The translations under genes and the position numbers were made by a program. Of a stretch of 64,000 nucleotides of DNA, positions 9,718 through 19,261 are shown piece after piece. Numbering within the stretch: position 1 is the stretch's first letter; each line of letters starts with the position of its first letter. The notes under the pieces are model-generated. The model was not told the origin of the DNA. It was given only the letters and a program-made list of their open reading frames with translations, and did not search any database. Source of the DNA: Spartobacteria bacterium (GTDB taxonomy: Bacteria; Verrucomicrobiota; Verrucomicrobiia; Chthoniobacterales; Chthoniobacteraceae); contig JAJPJG010000051.1 of NCBI GenBank assembly GCA_021324395.1, forward strand, positions 62,001 to 126,000, given 5' to 3'.

Positions 9718-11252
9718 AAATTTCGTTCGTTTATCCGATGTTCAATGAACTCGGAAACATCGAGAAGCTCCTCCGCACGACGCGCGCAATGGCGGAATCA
9801 ATCCCGCTCGATGATTACGAAATTGTCGTCGTTAACGATTGCAGCAGCGACGGGAGCGGCGAAGTCGTGGAAAAAATGCGCGCGGAAATCCCGCGGCTGC
9901 GCGTGCTCCACCACAAGGAAAATCAAAAGCTCGGCGGTGCGCTGAAGACCGGTTTCGCCGCGGCGAGCCTCGACTACGTGCTCTACATGGACTCGGATTT
10001 CCCCGTGTCGTTTGCCGACGTGGAGCGCGTTCTGCGCAATGTGCGCGAGCCGCTCGACATGCTCGTCGGCTATCGCATCGGACGCGCCGAGGGCGTTTAT
10101 CGTGACATGCAATCGTGGGCTTACAACGAACTGCTGCGACGCGTTTTTGACCTGCGCGTGCGCGATGCAAATTTCGCCTTCAAACTTTTCCGTCGAGAAC
10201 TCGCACGCGCGCCGTTGCAATCTAACAGCTCGTTCATCGACGCCGAACTGCTGCTCGAAGCGCAGCGACTCGACTACAAAATTCGCGAGACAGGCTTTCG
10301 CTATCAAGTGCGCCAGGCCGGCAAATCGACGATCGGCGGGCCTCGCGCGATTCCGCCGTTGCTGCGCGATCTGATCCGCTATCGCCGTGAGCGCTGGTGC
10401 AAGCCCGACACGACGCAGCGTTATGTAATCTTTAACGCCGATGATTTCGGCCTTTGCAGCAGCATCAACGCAGGCGTGATCGCCTGTCATCGCGAGGGCG
10501 TCGTGCGATCTGCGAGTCTCATCGTGACCGGTGAAGCGTTCGATGAAGCAGCGGATTACGCGTTGCACAATCCATCGCTCGATCTCGGGCTGCATTTCGC
10601 ATTGTGCGATGGCCGGCCTGTCTGTGGCGGGGATGATGTGTTATCTCTCGTGGAAAACGACGCACGTTTTCCTACGAACTACGCCGCGTTTTTGCGACGT
10701 TATGTGCGCGGGAAAATTTCGCTGCGGGAAATCGAAATGGAATTTCGCGCACAACTCGCGAAGGCGCTCGCGCGCGGGCTTCGCATCAGTCATCTCGACA
10801 GTCACCAGCATTTGCACGCGCTGCCCGGCGTCTTCGAAATCGTGCTCCGTATTGCGGAGGAACACGGCATCCGCGCTGTGCGCAGCCCGCTCGAGCGGCC
10901 GGTTTTTTTCACGAAACGCATCGCACGCACACTGCAGCGTATCGCGCTCGGCAGCGCGTTTCGCGTGTCACGCCGGCAGCTCTCGCGCTCGACGGTGCGC
11001 ACCGCCGATCACTTTTTCGGCGTGATGCATGCTGGTCGTTGGAATCTGCGAAATCTCAGCGCGACGATTCGCGCGCTGCGTCCGGGCGTGACGGAAATCT
11101 GCTGTCATCCGAGCGCGGAGCCGGTCACCGAGTCGGTGCGTCGCTGGGGCTACAATTTCCGCGACGAGCTGGCGGCGCTCACGAGTGCGCGCCTGCGCGA
11201 GAATCTCAATGAGGCGAATATCCGCGTCATTGGTTTCGGCGAATATTTTTAA
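9714..11252 (+). CDS. fused GT2 glycosyltransferase - YdjC-type carbohydrate deacetylase
   Basis: 512 residues with two catalytic domains. Residues 1 to about 225 are a dolichol-phosphate-mannose-synthase-like GT2 domain: FVYPMFNE, VVVNDCSSDGS, the DSD metal motif at 93-95, and DANFAFKLFRRE at 151-162. There are no membrane helices after it. Residues about 236-512 are a YdjC/ChbG-type deacetylase with metal-site motifs NADDFG (241-246), HLDSHQHLH (360-368) and CHP (464-466). The gene lies between two GT87 genes, overlapping the first by 4 bp. The inferred role is to load a sugar on polyprenyl phosphate and remove its N-acyl group before a GT-C enzyme transfers it. Domain calls are firm and the pathway is a proposal. 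Confidence 0.9.
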   Translation: MKISFVYPMFNELGNIEKLLRTTRAMAESIPLDDYEIVVVNDCSSDGSGEVVEKMRAEIPRLRVLHHKENQKLGGALKTGFAAASLDYVLYMDSDFPVSFADVERVLRNVREPLDMLVGYRIGRAEGVYRDMQSWAYNELLRRVFDLRVRDANFAFKLFRRELARAPLQSNSSFIDAELLLEAQRLDYKIRETGFRYQVRQAGKSTIGGPRAIPPLLRDLIRYRRERWCKPDTTQRYVIFNADDFGLCSSINAGVIACHREGVVRSASLIVTGEAFDEAADYALHNPSLDLGLHFALCDGRPVCGGDDVLSLVENDARFPTNYAAFLRRYVRGKISLREIEMEFRAQLAKALARGLRISHLDSHQHLHALPGVFEIVLRIAEEHGIRAVRSPLERPVFFTKRIARTLQRIALGSAFRVSRRQLSRSTVRTADHFFGVMHAGRWNLRNLSATIRALRPGVTEICCHPSAEPVTESVRRWGYNFRDELAALTSARLRENLNEANIRVIGFGEYF

Positions 11253-11261
11253 GATGCGCGC

Positions 11262-12479
11262 GTGAACGAGACGAAGCGGGTGCTGCAACGATTCGATCTG
11301 CCGAAAATCGCGTTCGGAGCATGGCTCATCGCATTTGCCGTCGTCGCGATTCGCGTGCTCGTGCAGGGCGCGGAAAAGCACAGTGTTTATCCGCCGTATA
11401 TGCTCGCGGCGCATCGTTGGCTGGCGGGGCAGGACCTCTACACACCGGACAACCTGAAATTCCGCTACAGCCCGTTGTTTGCCGTAGGTTTTACGCCGTT
11501 CACATACCTGTCCGATCGGCTCGGCGCGATTTTGTGGCGGCTCATCAATGTCGGCGTGTTTGCGATCGGACTGCGCTGGTGCTCGCGAACTCTGCTGCCG
11601 CGCATCGGCGCAAATGCGATGTCGATCTTGTTTTTGATCGCACTGCCGCTGGTTGTGCCGAGTCTGAACAACGGCCAGACAAATCCGCTGATGACCGGAC
11701 TGATCCTCTGCGCGTTTGCCGCACTTGCGCATGAAATGTGGACGTTCTCCGCTGCGCTGCTAGTGCTCGCCATTTTTCTAAAGCTGTATCCGCTCGCCGC
11801 CGCATTGCTGTTGGTTGCGCTTTATCCGAAGCGGCTCGGCTGGCGATTCATCGCGTTGCTGCTAGGCGGCATCGCGCTATCGTTCTGCCTGCAATCGCCT
11901 CCATTTGTCGTGCGGCAATTCGCGGGCTGGTTCGAGTATTTGCGCGACGATCTCCGGCTCGATTTGCCACCGGATGCCGCGTATCGAGACCTGCGGCTAG
12001 TGCTGAATGTGTCCGGATTGCACCCGGACCCGTTGCTGTATTTTGTTTTACAAATGGCCAGCGCCGCCGCGATTGCGATTGCGTGCGTTTACGCAAAGCG
12101 GCGCGGTATTGCGCGCAACGATTTGCTCCTCATCACCTGCTCATTCGCGAGTTGCTGGATGCTGCTGCTCGGGCCTTCAACCGAGTCGTGCACCTACGCG
12201 CTCGCCGCGGCGCCGATCGGCTGGTTTTTTCTGCAAAGCAGCGCACGCCCGCGATTTTACCGCATCACGCTGTGGTCCGCAGCCGCGCTTCTGATCGTCG
12301 GCTTTGTCGGCGCATGGTTTCCATTCGTCACACACGTGCATGCAATCGGTGAACAGCCGCTCGCGATGCTTCTCGTGCTCGGCTGCGCGATTTACGAGCT
12401 GCGATGCGCGCTCGCCGCGGCCGAAAACCGAACGCATTTGGCAACAGACACCGCACCTGCCATCACTTCTTTGCCATGA
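11262..12479 (+). CDS. second GT87-family membrane glycosyltransferase
   Basis: 405 residues starting with GTG, 9 bp after the fusion gene; no in-frame ATG is nearby. The loop YPPYMLAAHRWLAGQDLYT followed by FRYSPLFAVGFTPF matches the first periplasmic loop of GT87 enzymes. NNGQTNPLMTGLIL and FLKLYPLAAALLL follow, with about nine hydrophobic segments in all. It is clearly related in layout to the gene at 8344 but not a recent duplicate. It is probably an inner-membrane, polyprenyl-phosphate-sugar-dependent transferase. Its stop overlaps the start of the amidotransferase gene (ATGA). Confidence 0.85.
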   Translation: MNETKRVLQRFDLPKIAFGAWLIAFAVVAIRVLVQGAEKHSVYPPYMLAAHRWLAGQDLYTPDNLKFRYSPLFAVGFTPFTYLSDRLGAILWRLINVGVFAIGLRWCSRTLLPRIGANAMSILFLIALPLVVPSLNNGQTNPLMTGLILCAFAALAHEMWTFSAALLVLAIFLKLYPLAAALLLVALYPKRLGWRFIALLLGGIALSFCLQSPPFVVRQFAGWFEYLRDDLRLDLPPDAAYRDLRLVLNVSGLHPDPLLYFVLQMASAAAIAIACVYAKRRGIARNDLLLITCSFASCWMLLLGPSTESCTYALAAAPIGWFFLQSSARPRFYRITLWSAAALLIVGFVGAWFPFVTHVHAIGEQPLAMLLVLGCAIYELRCALAAAENRTHLATDTAPAITSLP

Positions 12480-13177
12480 AAATCCACAGCTTTCAGCACG
12501 CGCCGTTTGAAGAACTCGCGGAGATCGAAAACTGGATTCACGACCGCGGCCACACGGTTGCGACGACGCATTTTTACAAGGGCGACAGCACACCGGCGCT
12601 CGACGATGTGGACTCGCTGATCATCCTCGGCGGCGCGATGAATGTTTACGAGTATCGCGCTTATCCGTGGCTGCGCGACGAGAAGCGGTTCATCGAAAAA
12701 TTCATCGAGACGGGAAAGCCGTTGCTAGGCATTTGCCTTGGCGCGCAGCTGATCGCGGACGTGCTCGGCGCGAAGGTGTATCAAAACGCCGAGCTGGAAA
12801 TCGGCTGGTTTCCGGTGCGATTTCACGAGTCGAAAAAAGTGATCGCGCCGCTGGCGAGGTTTCCGCGCGAGCTGACGGCGCTGCACTGGCATGGCGACAC
12901 GTTCGATTTACCGCCCGGCGCAGTCGCGCTGGCGGAGAGCGACGGCTGCAAACACCAGGCGTTTGCCGTCGGCGAAAAAATCATCGGGCTCCAATTTCAT
13001 CTCGAATCGGACGCAGGGACGGTCGCCGCATTTGCCGAGGAATGCCCGGACGAACCCGCGCGTTATATTCAAACACGGCAGCAGATTCTCGCCGGTCAGA
13101 CGCATCTCGAGCAGACGCATCTCGTGTTGCGGCATCTGCTCGATGCGCTGGCAGAGCCGGTCGCCGTCGAGCGTTGA
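12476..13177 (+). CDS. class I glutamine amidotransferase (GMP-synthase-like)
   Basis: 233 residues from the ATG at 12476, overlapping the GT87 stop by 4 bp. The class I triad is visible: nucleophile Cys in LLGICLGAQL, His in GLQFHLES, and the Glu two residues later. SLIILGGAMNVYEY forms the oxyanion region. Stand-alone proteins of this kind are often annotated as GMP synthase glutamine-hydrolysing domain proteins; no synthetase partner is encoded here. Overlap with the glycosyltransferase operon suggests co-expression but does not reveal the amide acceptor. Confidence 0.88.
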   Translation: MKIHSFQHAPFEELAEIENWIHDRGHTVATTHFYKGDSTPALDDVDSLIILGGAMNVYEYRAYPWLRDEKRFIEKFIETGKPLLGICLGAQLIADVLGAKVYQNAELEIGWFPVRFHESKKVIAPLARFPRELTALHWHGDTFDLPPGAVALAESDGCKHQAFAVGEKIIGLQFHLESDAGTVAAFAEECPDEPARYIQTRQQILAGQTHLEQTHLVLRHLLDALAEPVAVER

Positions 13178-13181
13178 ATGC

Positions 13182-14117
13182 TTACAAAAATGGCGGCGGT
13201 GGCGGTGGAGGCGGAAATTCACCGGGAGGACCAAATCGGCGCGGCCCATCGTCCGGCGGGCCGAAGCTTGGGTCGGGCGTTCCGCGGCATTTGCGCGGGA
13301 CGAACGGGAAATCTGCGGTGACGACGTAGTAGTAAGTGCCTTTCGGAAATTCCGGCGTGACGCCGTGGCGTCCGTTGCACTCGTCGAGATCACCCGCGCC
13401 CGCGACGTATTCGAAATCGACCGTGTAAGTGCCGTCGTAGCGACCGCCCGGACCTGCGTTGCCGCCCGGACGCGTGCCGCTTTTCAACCGATACGACGGC
13501 CTCATCGTGACGATCGCGCTCATCGCGTCGTTCGCGTCGCGATACGCCAACGGCCCATACATCGGGAAGCCATCGGCGGCCCAGCCGATAAGCAACATTT
13601 TGTTCTCGCCGTGCAATTGCCGGATGAGCCCGTGCGGCACACCGTGGTAATGATATGCGCCGTTCGGCTGCACGTGCGCATTGCTCGAGTCCATACCGAG
13701 AAGCCCGCGTCCGCGCACGATCGCTTCCATGTTCCAAATCGACGAGCGGTCGTTGCGCCAGAACTCTGCGGTCGACGGATCGAATTTCACGCCGTTCACC
13801 GCAACGCCGAACATGTGCTTTTTTGACGCGAGCGTCGACGTCTCCACCGGATGCAGCGGCACCTCGAAATGATACGACTGGGGCGCAATTGCGTTTGGAT
13901 TCCCGGCATTGGGAAAATGCCCCGTTGGATGATTCGGAATGTCGTTTGACTCGATGACTCGCTTGTCGCCGCGCTCGTAAATCGACACGCGGCTCTCGGG
14001 TAAACCGAACGCGATCGGCTCCGTAATCTCATCGCCATCCTCGTCGTGCGCTGCTGCGGAAAAGGCGCACACAGTTAAACAAACAAGGATTAGAGGAAAG
14101 TGCGGGACTTTGAACAC
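13182..14117 (-). CDS. exported YHYH-domain protein with polyproline tail
   Basis: 311 residues with an N-terminal signal peptide (VPHFPLILVCLTVCAFSAAA). The YHYH domain is recognised by GAYHYHGVPHGLI (about residues 153-165) followed by IGWAADGFPMYGP. Near the end lies DLDECNGRHGVTPEFPKGTYYYVVT, also typical of the family. The protein ends in an almost pure proline run (PPPPPPPP then FL). YHYH proteins are secreted and possibly metal- or ligand-binding, but no biochemical role is established. The stop is 4 bp from the convergent amidotransferase gene. Confidence 0.85.
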   Translation of the reverse strand: MFKVPHFPLILVCLTVCAFSAAAHDEDGDEITEPIAFGLPESRVSIYERGDKRVIESNDIPNHPTGHFPNAGNPNAIAPQSYHFEVPLHPVETSTLASKKHMFGVAVNGVKFDPSTAEFWRNDRSSIWNMEAIVRGRGLLGMDSSNAHVQPNGAYHYHGVPHGLIRQLHGENKMLLIGWAADGFPMYGPLAYRDANDAMSAIVTMRPSYRLKSGTRPGGNAGPGGRYDGTYTVDFEYVAGAGDLDECNGRHGVTPEFPKGTYYYVVTADFPFVPRKCRGTPDPSFGPPDDGPRRFGPPGEFPPPPPPPPFL

Positions 14118-14174
14118 GAACTCACCCTAACCAATTCACGTTTCCTAACGCGAGTCTCCGCCAGAAGAAGCCTC

Positions 14175-14198
14175 GAAGCCGGTCCGAAGACCGGCTTC
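14175..14198 (-). terminator. stable hairpin, probable transcription end for the Tyr-rich protein gene
   Basis: A perfect 10-bp stem GAAGCCGGTC / GACCGGCTTC. Read on the minus strand the loop is TTCG closed by C-G, the very stable UUCG tetraloop. It lies 9 bp past the stop at 14207. No clean T-run follows, so it may act as an mRNA 3' end or a weak terminator. Confidence 0.5.
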
Positions 14199-14206
14199 CA
14201 CCATAA

Positions 14207-14479
14207 TCATTCCCACGGATCGCCAAACAAAATGTGCTGGATGATCCGATGCGGTCCGGGCGGCAGAATGTAGTGCGGACGATTGTAGTCGCGATAGTAA
14301 TAGCGCTCGTCGGGTTCAGCCCGATAGACGCGCACATCGCGGCGATACGTCGGGCCATAATAGTCGCGGTAAACGTGATGCCGAACCGAAGGGCCGTCGT
14401 CGTAATAAATCGTGTCCGCTTGTGCCAACGGCGCAAGGAATCCAATCGCCAGAACCAATGTCGATAACATGCGTTTCAT
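14207..14479 (-). CDS. small Tyr/Arg-rich exported protein
   Basis: 90 residues. The ATG at 14479 is chosen because it starts a signal peptide (MKRMLSTLVLAIGFLAPLAQA) and because an AGGAG lies about 8 bp ahead of it on the minus strand. The mature 69 residues are dominated by Tyr, Arg, Asp and Pro (YYDDG, YRDYYGPTYRRDVRVYR, RYYYRDYNRPHY) and contain no Cys. Composition suggests a low-complexity envelope or surface protein. No family is recognised. The start lies 136 bp from the divergent methyltransferase gene. Confidence 0.7.
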   Translation of the reverse strand: MKRMLSTLVLAIGFLAPLAQADTIYYDDGPSVRHHVYRDYYGPTYRRDVRVYRAEPDERYYYRDYNRPHYILPPGPHRIIQHILFGDPWE

Positions 14480-14615
14480 TTTTCGGTTCTCCTTTCTTTT
14501 GGATTCGCGCCATTCCCATCCGGGAAATGGCCTCAATATTAAAATCGAATCGTGTCCGCCAAATGGCCCCATCGAACGCTTGCGCGATTTTCCGCTTCGC
14601 ACAAAATGGCGCCTC

Positions 14616-15782
14616 ATGGCCGGACTCGTCATCAAACCACGCACACGCATTCTCCACGGGCACGACTGGGTTTACGCCAGCGACATTTTAAAAGCGTTCG
14701 GCAATCCGCAAAATGGCGAAGTCGTTTCGCTCAAGGACGGACGCGACCATTTGCTCGGCAGCGCGATTTACAATGCGCAATCGCAGATCGTCGCGCGGCG
14801 TTTCTCGCGCCAGCGGCAGGAGCTCGACGCCGATTTTTTTAAAAGGCGCATCGCGCAAGCCGTGGATTATCGCAAGCGACGTGACGTCGATTTGAACGCT
14901 TGCCGCCTCGTCTGGAGCGAGAGCGACGGATTGCCCGGCGTGATCGTCGACCGCTACGGCTCGACGCTTGTTTTGCAAACGCTAACGCTCGCGATGGACC
15001 AGCGCATTTCGTTGATCGTCGATGCGCTGCGCGAAATCGTGTCGCCGGCGGCAATCATCGAGCGCAACGACGCGCCAATCCGGCGCGCGGAAGGACTGGA
15101 GTTGCGCACGGGCATTTTGTTTGGCGAGCCGGCGAAAATCGAAATCGAGTTGCTCGGGCTGAAGTTTGAAATCGATCCGCTGCACGGACAAAAGACCGGC
15201 TTTTATCTCGACCAGATCGACAACTACCGCGCCGTCGCAACGCGCGCGGAAGGCCGCCGCGTGCTCGATTGCTTTGCGAACCAGGGCGCGTTCGCACTCG
15301 CTTGCGCGAAGGCAGGCGCGCGCGAAGTTGCCGCGGTGGAAATCAGCGCAGACGCTGTCGCGCAGATCCACGCGAACGCAGCGCGAAACGAACTGCGGCT
15401 AAATGCAATCGAAGCGAACGTCTTCGATTTTTTAAAGCAACAGGAAACCGCCGGTGCGCAATACGACCTCATCATTCTCGATCCGCCGTCGTTCACGAAG
15501 TCGAAGGGCAAGCTCCACGACGCGATGCGCGGCTACAAGGAAATCCATCTGCGCGCGCTGAAGCTGCTCGCGCCCGATGGTCTGCTCGCGACGTTTTCGT
15601 GCTCGCATCACGTGAGCGCCGAGCTGTTCAAGGAAATGATCATCGATGCACTCGTCGATGCGAAAAAATCGGCGCGCCAGCTCGCGACGCTGCATCAATC
15701 CGCCGATCATCCGATCCTCGCCGGCATTCCGGAGACCGAATATCTGAAAGGCTTCCTGCTCGAGCTCGCGCCGGGGCGTTAA
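14616..15782 (+). CDS. rlmI: class I SAM-dependent rRNA methyltransferase (RlmI-like)
   Basis: 388 residues from the ATG at 14616; the open frame upstream lacks family similarity. The N-terminal PUA domain (LVIKPRTRILHGHDWVYASDI) is followed by the RlmI middle domain (ESDGLPGVIVDRYG) and the methyltransferase core: FYLDQIDNYRA, DCFANQGAFALACAKAGA, motif IV ILDPPSFTKSKGK, and motif VI FSCSHHV with its Cys. This family methylates cytosine-5 of 23S rRNA (position 1962 in E. coli). The gene is monocistronic and converges on hppA. Assignment to this family is secure; the exact rRNA position is inferred from E. coli. Confidence 0.9.
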   Translation: MAGLVIKPRTRILHGHDWVYASDILKAFGNPQNGEVVSLKDGRDHLLGSAIYNAQSQIVARRFSRQRQELDADFFKRRIAQAVDYRKRRDVDLNACRLVWSESDGLPGVIVDRYGSTLVLQTLTLAMDQRISLIVDALREIVSPAAIIERNDAPIRRAEGLELRTGILFGEPAKIEIELLGLKFEIDPLHGQKTGFYLDQIDNYRAVATRAEGRRVLDCFANQGAFALACAKAGAREVAAVEISADAVAQIHANAARNELRLNAIEANVFDFLKQQETAGAQYDLIILDPPSFTKSKGKLHDAMRGYKEIHLRALKLLAPDGLLATFSCSHHVSAELFKEMIIDALVDAKKSARQLATLHQSADHPILAGIPETEYLKGFLLELAPGR

Positions 15783-15804
15783 AAGAAGATTGCGCGCAGC
15801 GGCT

Positions 15805-17904
15805 TTAGTGGCCGCGGGCGATCCAGATTTTCAGGAAAATCGGAATGATCAGAATCGCGAGGATGTTCACCACTTTGATCATCGGGTTGATTGCCGGGCC
15901 TGCTGTATCCTTGTAAGGATCGCCGACAGTATCGCCCGTGACCGAAGCCTGGTGCGCGGCGGAATGTTTGCCGCCGTGATTGCCTTCCTCGATGTATTTC
16001 TTCGCGTTGTCCCATGCGCCGCCGCTCGAGGTCATCGCGATGGCGACGAACAACCCGGTAACGATCGTGCCGACGAGCACGCCTCCGAGCACTTGCGGAC
16101 CGAAGGCCGGAATCGCCGCGACGACGATGACAAAAACAACCGGCAACAGCGCCGGAATGATCATCTCGCGCAACGCGGCCTTGGTGACGATGTCCACGCA
16201 CGTGCCGTAGTCCGGCGTATCTTCCCCTCGCAAAATTCCGGGCTTCGCCTGCAATTGCCGGCGCACTTCACGCACGACAGCGCCCGCGGCTTTGCCGACG
16301 GCATCCATGCTGAACGCAGTGAAAACAAACGGCAGCAATCCGCCGATGAACAAGCCGATGATCACTTCGGGTTCCTGCAGTGAAAAATTAAAATCGAACG
16401 CGTGTTTCGCCTCAGTGTAGTGCGCGCGCAATTCCTCGACATACGAACCGAAGAGCACGAGCGCGGCGAGACCGGCCGACGCGATCGCGTAGCCTTTGGT
16501 CACCGCTTTCATCGTGTTGCCGACTGCATCGAGTTCGTCGGTCACAGTGCGCACTTCCTTAGGCAATGAACTCATCACCGCAATGCCGCCGGCGTTGTCT
16601 GTGATCGGCCCGAATGCATCGAGCGAAATGATCACGCCAGCCATCGAGAGCATGCTCGTGACGGCGATCGCGATGCCGTAGAGACCGGCGAAATGGAACG
16701 AAAGCAGGATCGCGATGCCGATGAATCCGACAGGCAGCGCCGTTGCGTGCTGTCCAATGGCGAGGCCGGCGATGATATTTGTCGCGTGGCCGGTCTCCGA
16801 AGCTTTTGCAATCTTCCGCACAGGCGCAAATGCGGTCGACGTGTAGTAATTCGTGATCAGCACGACGACCCCGGTCATGACGAGCCCGATGAGCGACGCG
16901 CAATAAAGATCGGTCGGCCCGTGGTTCACGCCTGCGAGCATGACGGCATTCGGGAAGAGCAGATGCGTCGCCGGCCAATACAGCACCGCGGAGACAACCC
17001 CGCTCGCGAGCACCGCGCCCATCAGCACTGCGCCGGGATTTCCCTTGCGCAAATTGACAAACAAAATACCGACAATCGCGCTCAGCACGGAAATGCCGCC
17101 GAGCACGAATGGATAAACGACAGCCGCTTTGTTGCCGACGAGCGTCAGCGCGCCGAGCAGCACCGCGCCGATCAGGCTCACAGCATACGTCTCAAACACG
17201 TCCGCAGCCATTCCCGCGCAGTCGCCGACGTTATCGCCGACGTTGTCCGCGATCGTCGCCGGGTTGCGCGGATCGTCCTCGTCGAGATTGCTCTCGATTT
17301 TGCCTACGAGGTCCGCGCCGACATCCGCGGCTTTGGTGTAAATGCCGCCGCCGAGACGGGCAAACACGCTGATCAAGCTCGCGCCGAGCGCAAGCCCGAC
17401 GAGACTCTTCACCGCTGCATCCGAGCCGATGATGCGTTCGGCGATCACGTAGAAAATTCCCACTGCGAGCAGCGCCAGCGCCACGACCAGCAGACCGGTC
17501 ACCGCGCCGCCATTGAACGCCACGCGCAACGCGCTGTGGCGCGAGACGGACGCCGCCTGCGTCGTGCGCGTATTCGCCAGCACGGCGATGCGCATGCCGA
17601 TGTATCCGGCGCAAAGCGAGCAGACCGCGCCGATGACGAAACCAATCGTCGTCGGCACATCTTTAAACACCAGCAGCAGCACGACAATCACCGCGGCGAT
17701 AATCGAGATCGTCGCCACCTGCCGGTTGAGGTAAGCCTTCGCCCCTTCCTCAATCGCGCTGGCGATTTGTCGCATGCGCTCATTGCCGGGCGATGAAGCG
17801 ACGACCCAGCGCATCAAATAAATCGCGAAACCGAGGCCGATAAGCGCGCAAATAAGGGAAAGCGCAATGCCATTGTCGAGGAGGAGATCAGCAAGAAAAA
17901 CCAT
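15805..17904 (-). CDS. hppA: membrane-bound proton-pumping pyrophosphatase, K+-independent type
   Basis: 699 residues with about 15-16 membrane segments; it uses pyrophosphate hydrolysis to pump protons across the inner membrane. The conserved [18 protein letters not shown] substrate loop, the [14 protein letters not shown] motif and the C-terminal [19 protein letters not shown] are intact. The segment that separates the subclasses reads [17 protein letters not shown], with Lys and Thr at the two diagnostic positions. By published family rules this marks the K+-independent H+-pumping form. It is a single gene transcribed leftwards; its 3' end converges on the methyltransferase gene. Confidence 0.95.
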   Translation of the reverse strand: MVFLADLLLDNGIALSLICALIGLGFAIYLMRWVVASSPGNERMRQIASAIEEGAKAYLNRQVATISIIAAVIVVLLLVFKDVPTTIGFVIGAVCSLCAGYIGMRIAVLANTRTTQAASVSRHSALRVAFNGGAVTGLLVVALALLAVGIFYVIAERIIGSDAAVKSLVGLALGASLISVFARLGGGIYTKAADVGADLVGKIESNLDEDDPRNPATIADNVGDNVGDCAGMAADVFETYAVSLIGAVLLGALTLVGNKAAVVYPFVLGGISVLSAIVGILFVNLRKGNPGAVLMGAVLASGVVSAVLYWPATHLLFPNAVMLAGVNHGPTDLYCASLIGLVMTGVVVLITNYYTSTAFAPVRKIAKASETGHATNIIAGLAIGQHATALPVGFIGIAILLSFHFAGLYGIAIAVTSMLSMAGVIISLDAFGPITDNAGGIAVMSSLPKEVRTVTDELDAVGNTMKAVTKGYAIASAGLAALVLFGSYVEELRAHYTEAKHAFDFNFSLQEPEVIIGLFIGGLLPFVFTAFSMDAVGKAAGAVVREVRRQLQAKPGILRGEDTPDYGTCVDIVTKAALREMIIPALLPVVFVIVVAAIPAFGPQVLGGVLVGTIVTGLFVAIAMTSSGGAWDNAKKYIEEGNHGGKHSAAHQASVTGDTVGDPYKDTAGPAINPMIKVVNILAILIIPIFLKIWIARGH

Positions 17905-18027
17905 AAGGGGAAAATGAGGCGGAGAGTCTAATTACTTTCGTATCTCTGGCAACGAAGAAGTTGCAGACGTGCGATTGCAGCGCGTCCGTGCATATCGCGC
18001 CGGTCTCCAGCGGCCTGCAAAGCCGCG

Positions 18028-18927
18028 CTACTTCGCCAGCAATGACAGCACCGCCTTCTGCGCGTGCAACCGATTTTCCGCCTGGTCGAAAATCGTCTGC
18101 GCATGCCGCTCGAATACCTCGCCCGTGATCTCTTTCTCGCGATACGCAGGCAGGCAATGCATCACCAGCGCGTCCGGCGCGGCATGCCGCAGCATCTCGC
18201 GATTGATCTGGTAGCCGCCGAGCTGCGCGATGCGAAATGTCGACTCGCTCTCCTTGCCCATGCTCACCCAGACATCCGTGTAGAGCACGTCCGCGCCGCG
18301 CGCCGCCGTCTCCACGTTTTCAAAAACGTGCACATTGTCGCTATCGAGCGATGCCAGCAGCCCCGCATCCGGCTGGAAATTGCGCGGCGCCGCGATGTTG
18401 AGCTGGAAATTGCACTTCGCCGCAGCCCACATCCACGAGCGCGGCACATTGCACGCGCCGTCGCCGACGAAACAGATTGTTTTACCTTCGTAACCGCCGA
18501 GCTTTTCCTTGATGGTAAACAAGTCGGCCAGGATCTGGCACGGATGCTCATCATCAGTCAGCGCGTTGATCGTCGGGATGCCGGAAAATTTCGCAAACTG
18601 CTCCACGTCGCTCTGCGCAAACGTCCGGATCACCGCGCCGTGCAGCATCCGGCCCATCACGCGCGCCGTGTCCTGGATCGGCTCCCCCCGCCCGAGCTGG
18701 ATATCGACCGCCGAGAGAAACATCACATCGCCGCCCAGCTCGCGGATGCCCACCTCGAAACTCACCCGCGTCCGCGTCGAACTCTTCGAGAAAATCAGCG
18801 CCCAGCACTGGTGCCGCAGCGGATGCGCCGCGTGCCGTCCGCGCGTCGCCTTCATCTCCGCGGAAAGCTCCACAATGTGCGCGATCTCCTCCGCGCTCAG
18901 CGACTCGATGGAAAGCAGGTGCTTCAT
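18028..18927 (-). CDS. argF: ornithine carbamoyltransferase
   Basis: 299 residues, typical for catabolic or anabolic OTC. It makes citrulline from ornithine and carbamoyl phosphate in arginine synthesis. The carbamoyl-phosphate motif SSTRTRVSFE, the HPCQILADLFT segment (in DDEHPCQILADLF), TDVWVSMGKE, and the ornithine-side HCLPAYR are all in place. Acetylornithine carbamoyltransferase is less likely because of the standard HCLP loop. No other arg gene is adjacent. Transcribed leftwards; upstream lies a heptad-type repeat and then tRNA-Pro. Confidence 0.94.
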   Translation of the reverse strand: MKHLLSIESLSAEEIAHIVELSAEMKATRGRHAAHPLRHQCWALIFSKSSTRTRVSFEVGIRELGGDVMFLSAVDIQLGRGEPIQDTARVMGRMLHGAVIRTFAQSDVEQFAKFSGIPTINALTDDEHPCQILADLFTIKEKLGGYEGKTICFVGDGACNVPRSWMWAAAKCNFQLNIAAPRNFQPDAGLLASLDSDNVHVFENVETAARGADVLYTDVWVSMGKESESTFRIAQLGGYQINREMLRHAAPDALVMHCLPAYREKEITGEVFERHAQTIFDQAENRLHAQKAVLSLLAK

Positions 18928-18986
18928 TTTGAAAAACCGCGGACTCTGGCCGACCGGCGCACTAATGACAAGCGCGGAGTGCGGGC

Positions 18987-19021
18987 ATTGCGGATTTCAG
19001 ATTGCTGATTGCTGATTAGGA
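18987..19021. repeat. heptad-periodic intergenic repeat (copy 2)
   Basis: Five successive heptamers in exact 7-bp phase, each beginning with ATT (first bases at 18987, 18994, 19001, 19008 and 19015): ATTGCGG, ATTTCAG, ATTGCTG, ATTGCTG, ATTAGGA. It lies between the argF start and the tRNA gene. No facing arm is obvious. Confidence 0.7.
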
Positions 19022-19152
19022 AAGCGAGCCGGCCTGGAATCTGATGATCTTCCCATCGCCACGGTTTCAGGCTGAAAGCCTCGCGCAGAAAAATTCACGT
19101 TCTTATTTCTTGCTAGCCTGAAAAAAACGGGCAAAGTGACTCCCCTTTTCAT

Positions 19153-19229
19153 CGGGCTGTGGCTCAGCTTGGTAGAGCGCTTCGTTCGGGACGAAGAGGC
19201 CGCGGGTTCGAATCCCGCCAGCCCGACCA
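19153..19229 (+). tRNA. tRNA-Pro (anticodon CGG)
   Basis: A 77-nt cloverleaf. The acceptor stem CGGGCTG pairs with CAGCCCG, and the D-arm contains GGCTCAGCTTGGTAGAGC. The anticodon stem CTTCG/CGAAG encloses loop TTCGGGA (anticodon CGG, reading CCG). The T-arm is GCGGG TTCGAAT CCCGC. The discriminator base A and CCA are encoded at 19226-19229. The initial C1-G72 pair is usual for bacterial tRNA-Pro. Confidence 0.97.
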
Positions 19230-19261
19230 TTTCCAAACCCTGTCAGCACGGATTGCGAGGA

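Noticed and set aside
15790-17796. Rightward open frames opposite hppA
   Set aside because: Antisense shadows rich in Arg/His/Asp; hppA is complete on the other strand.
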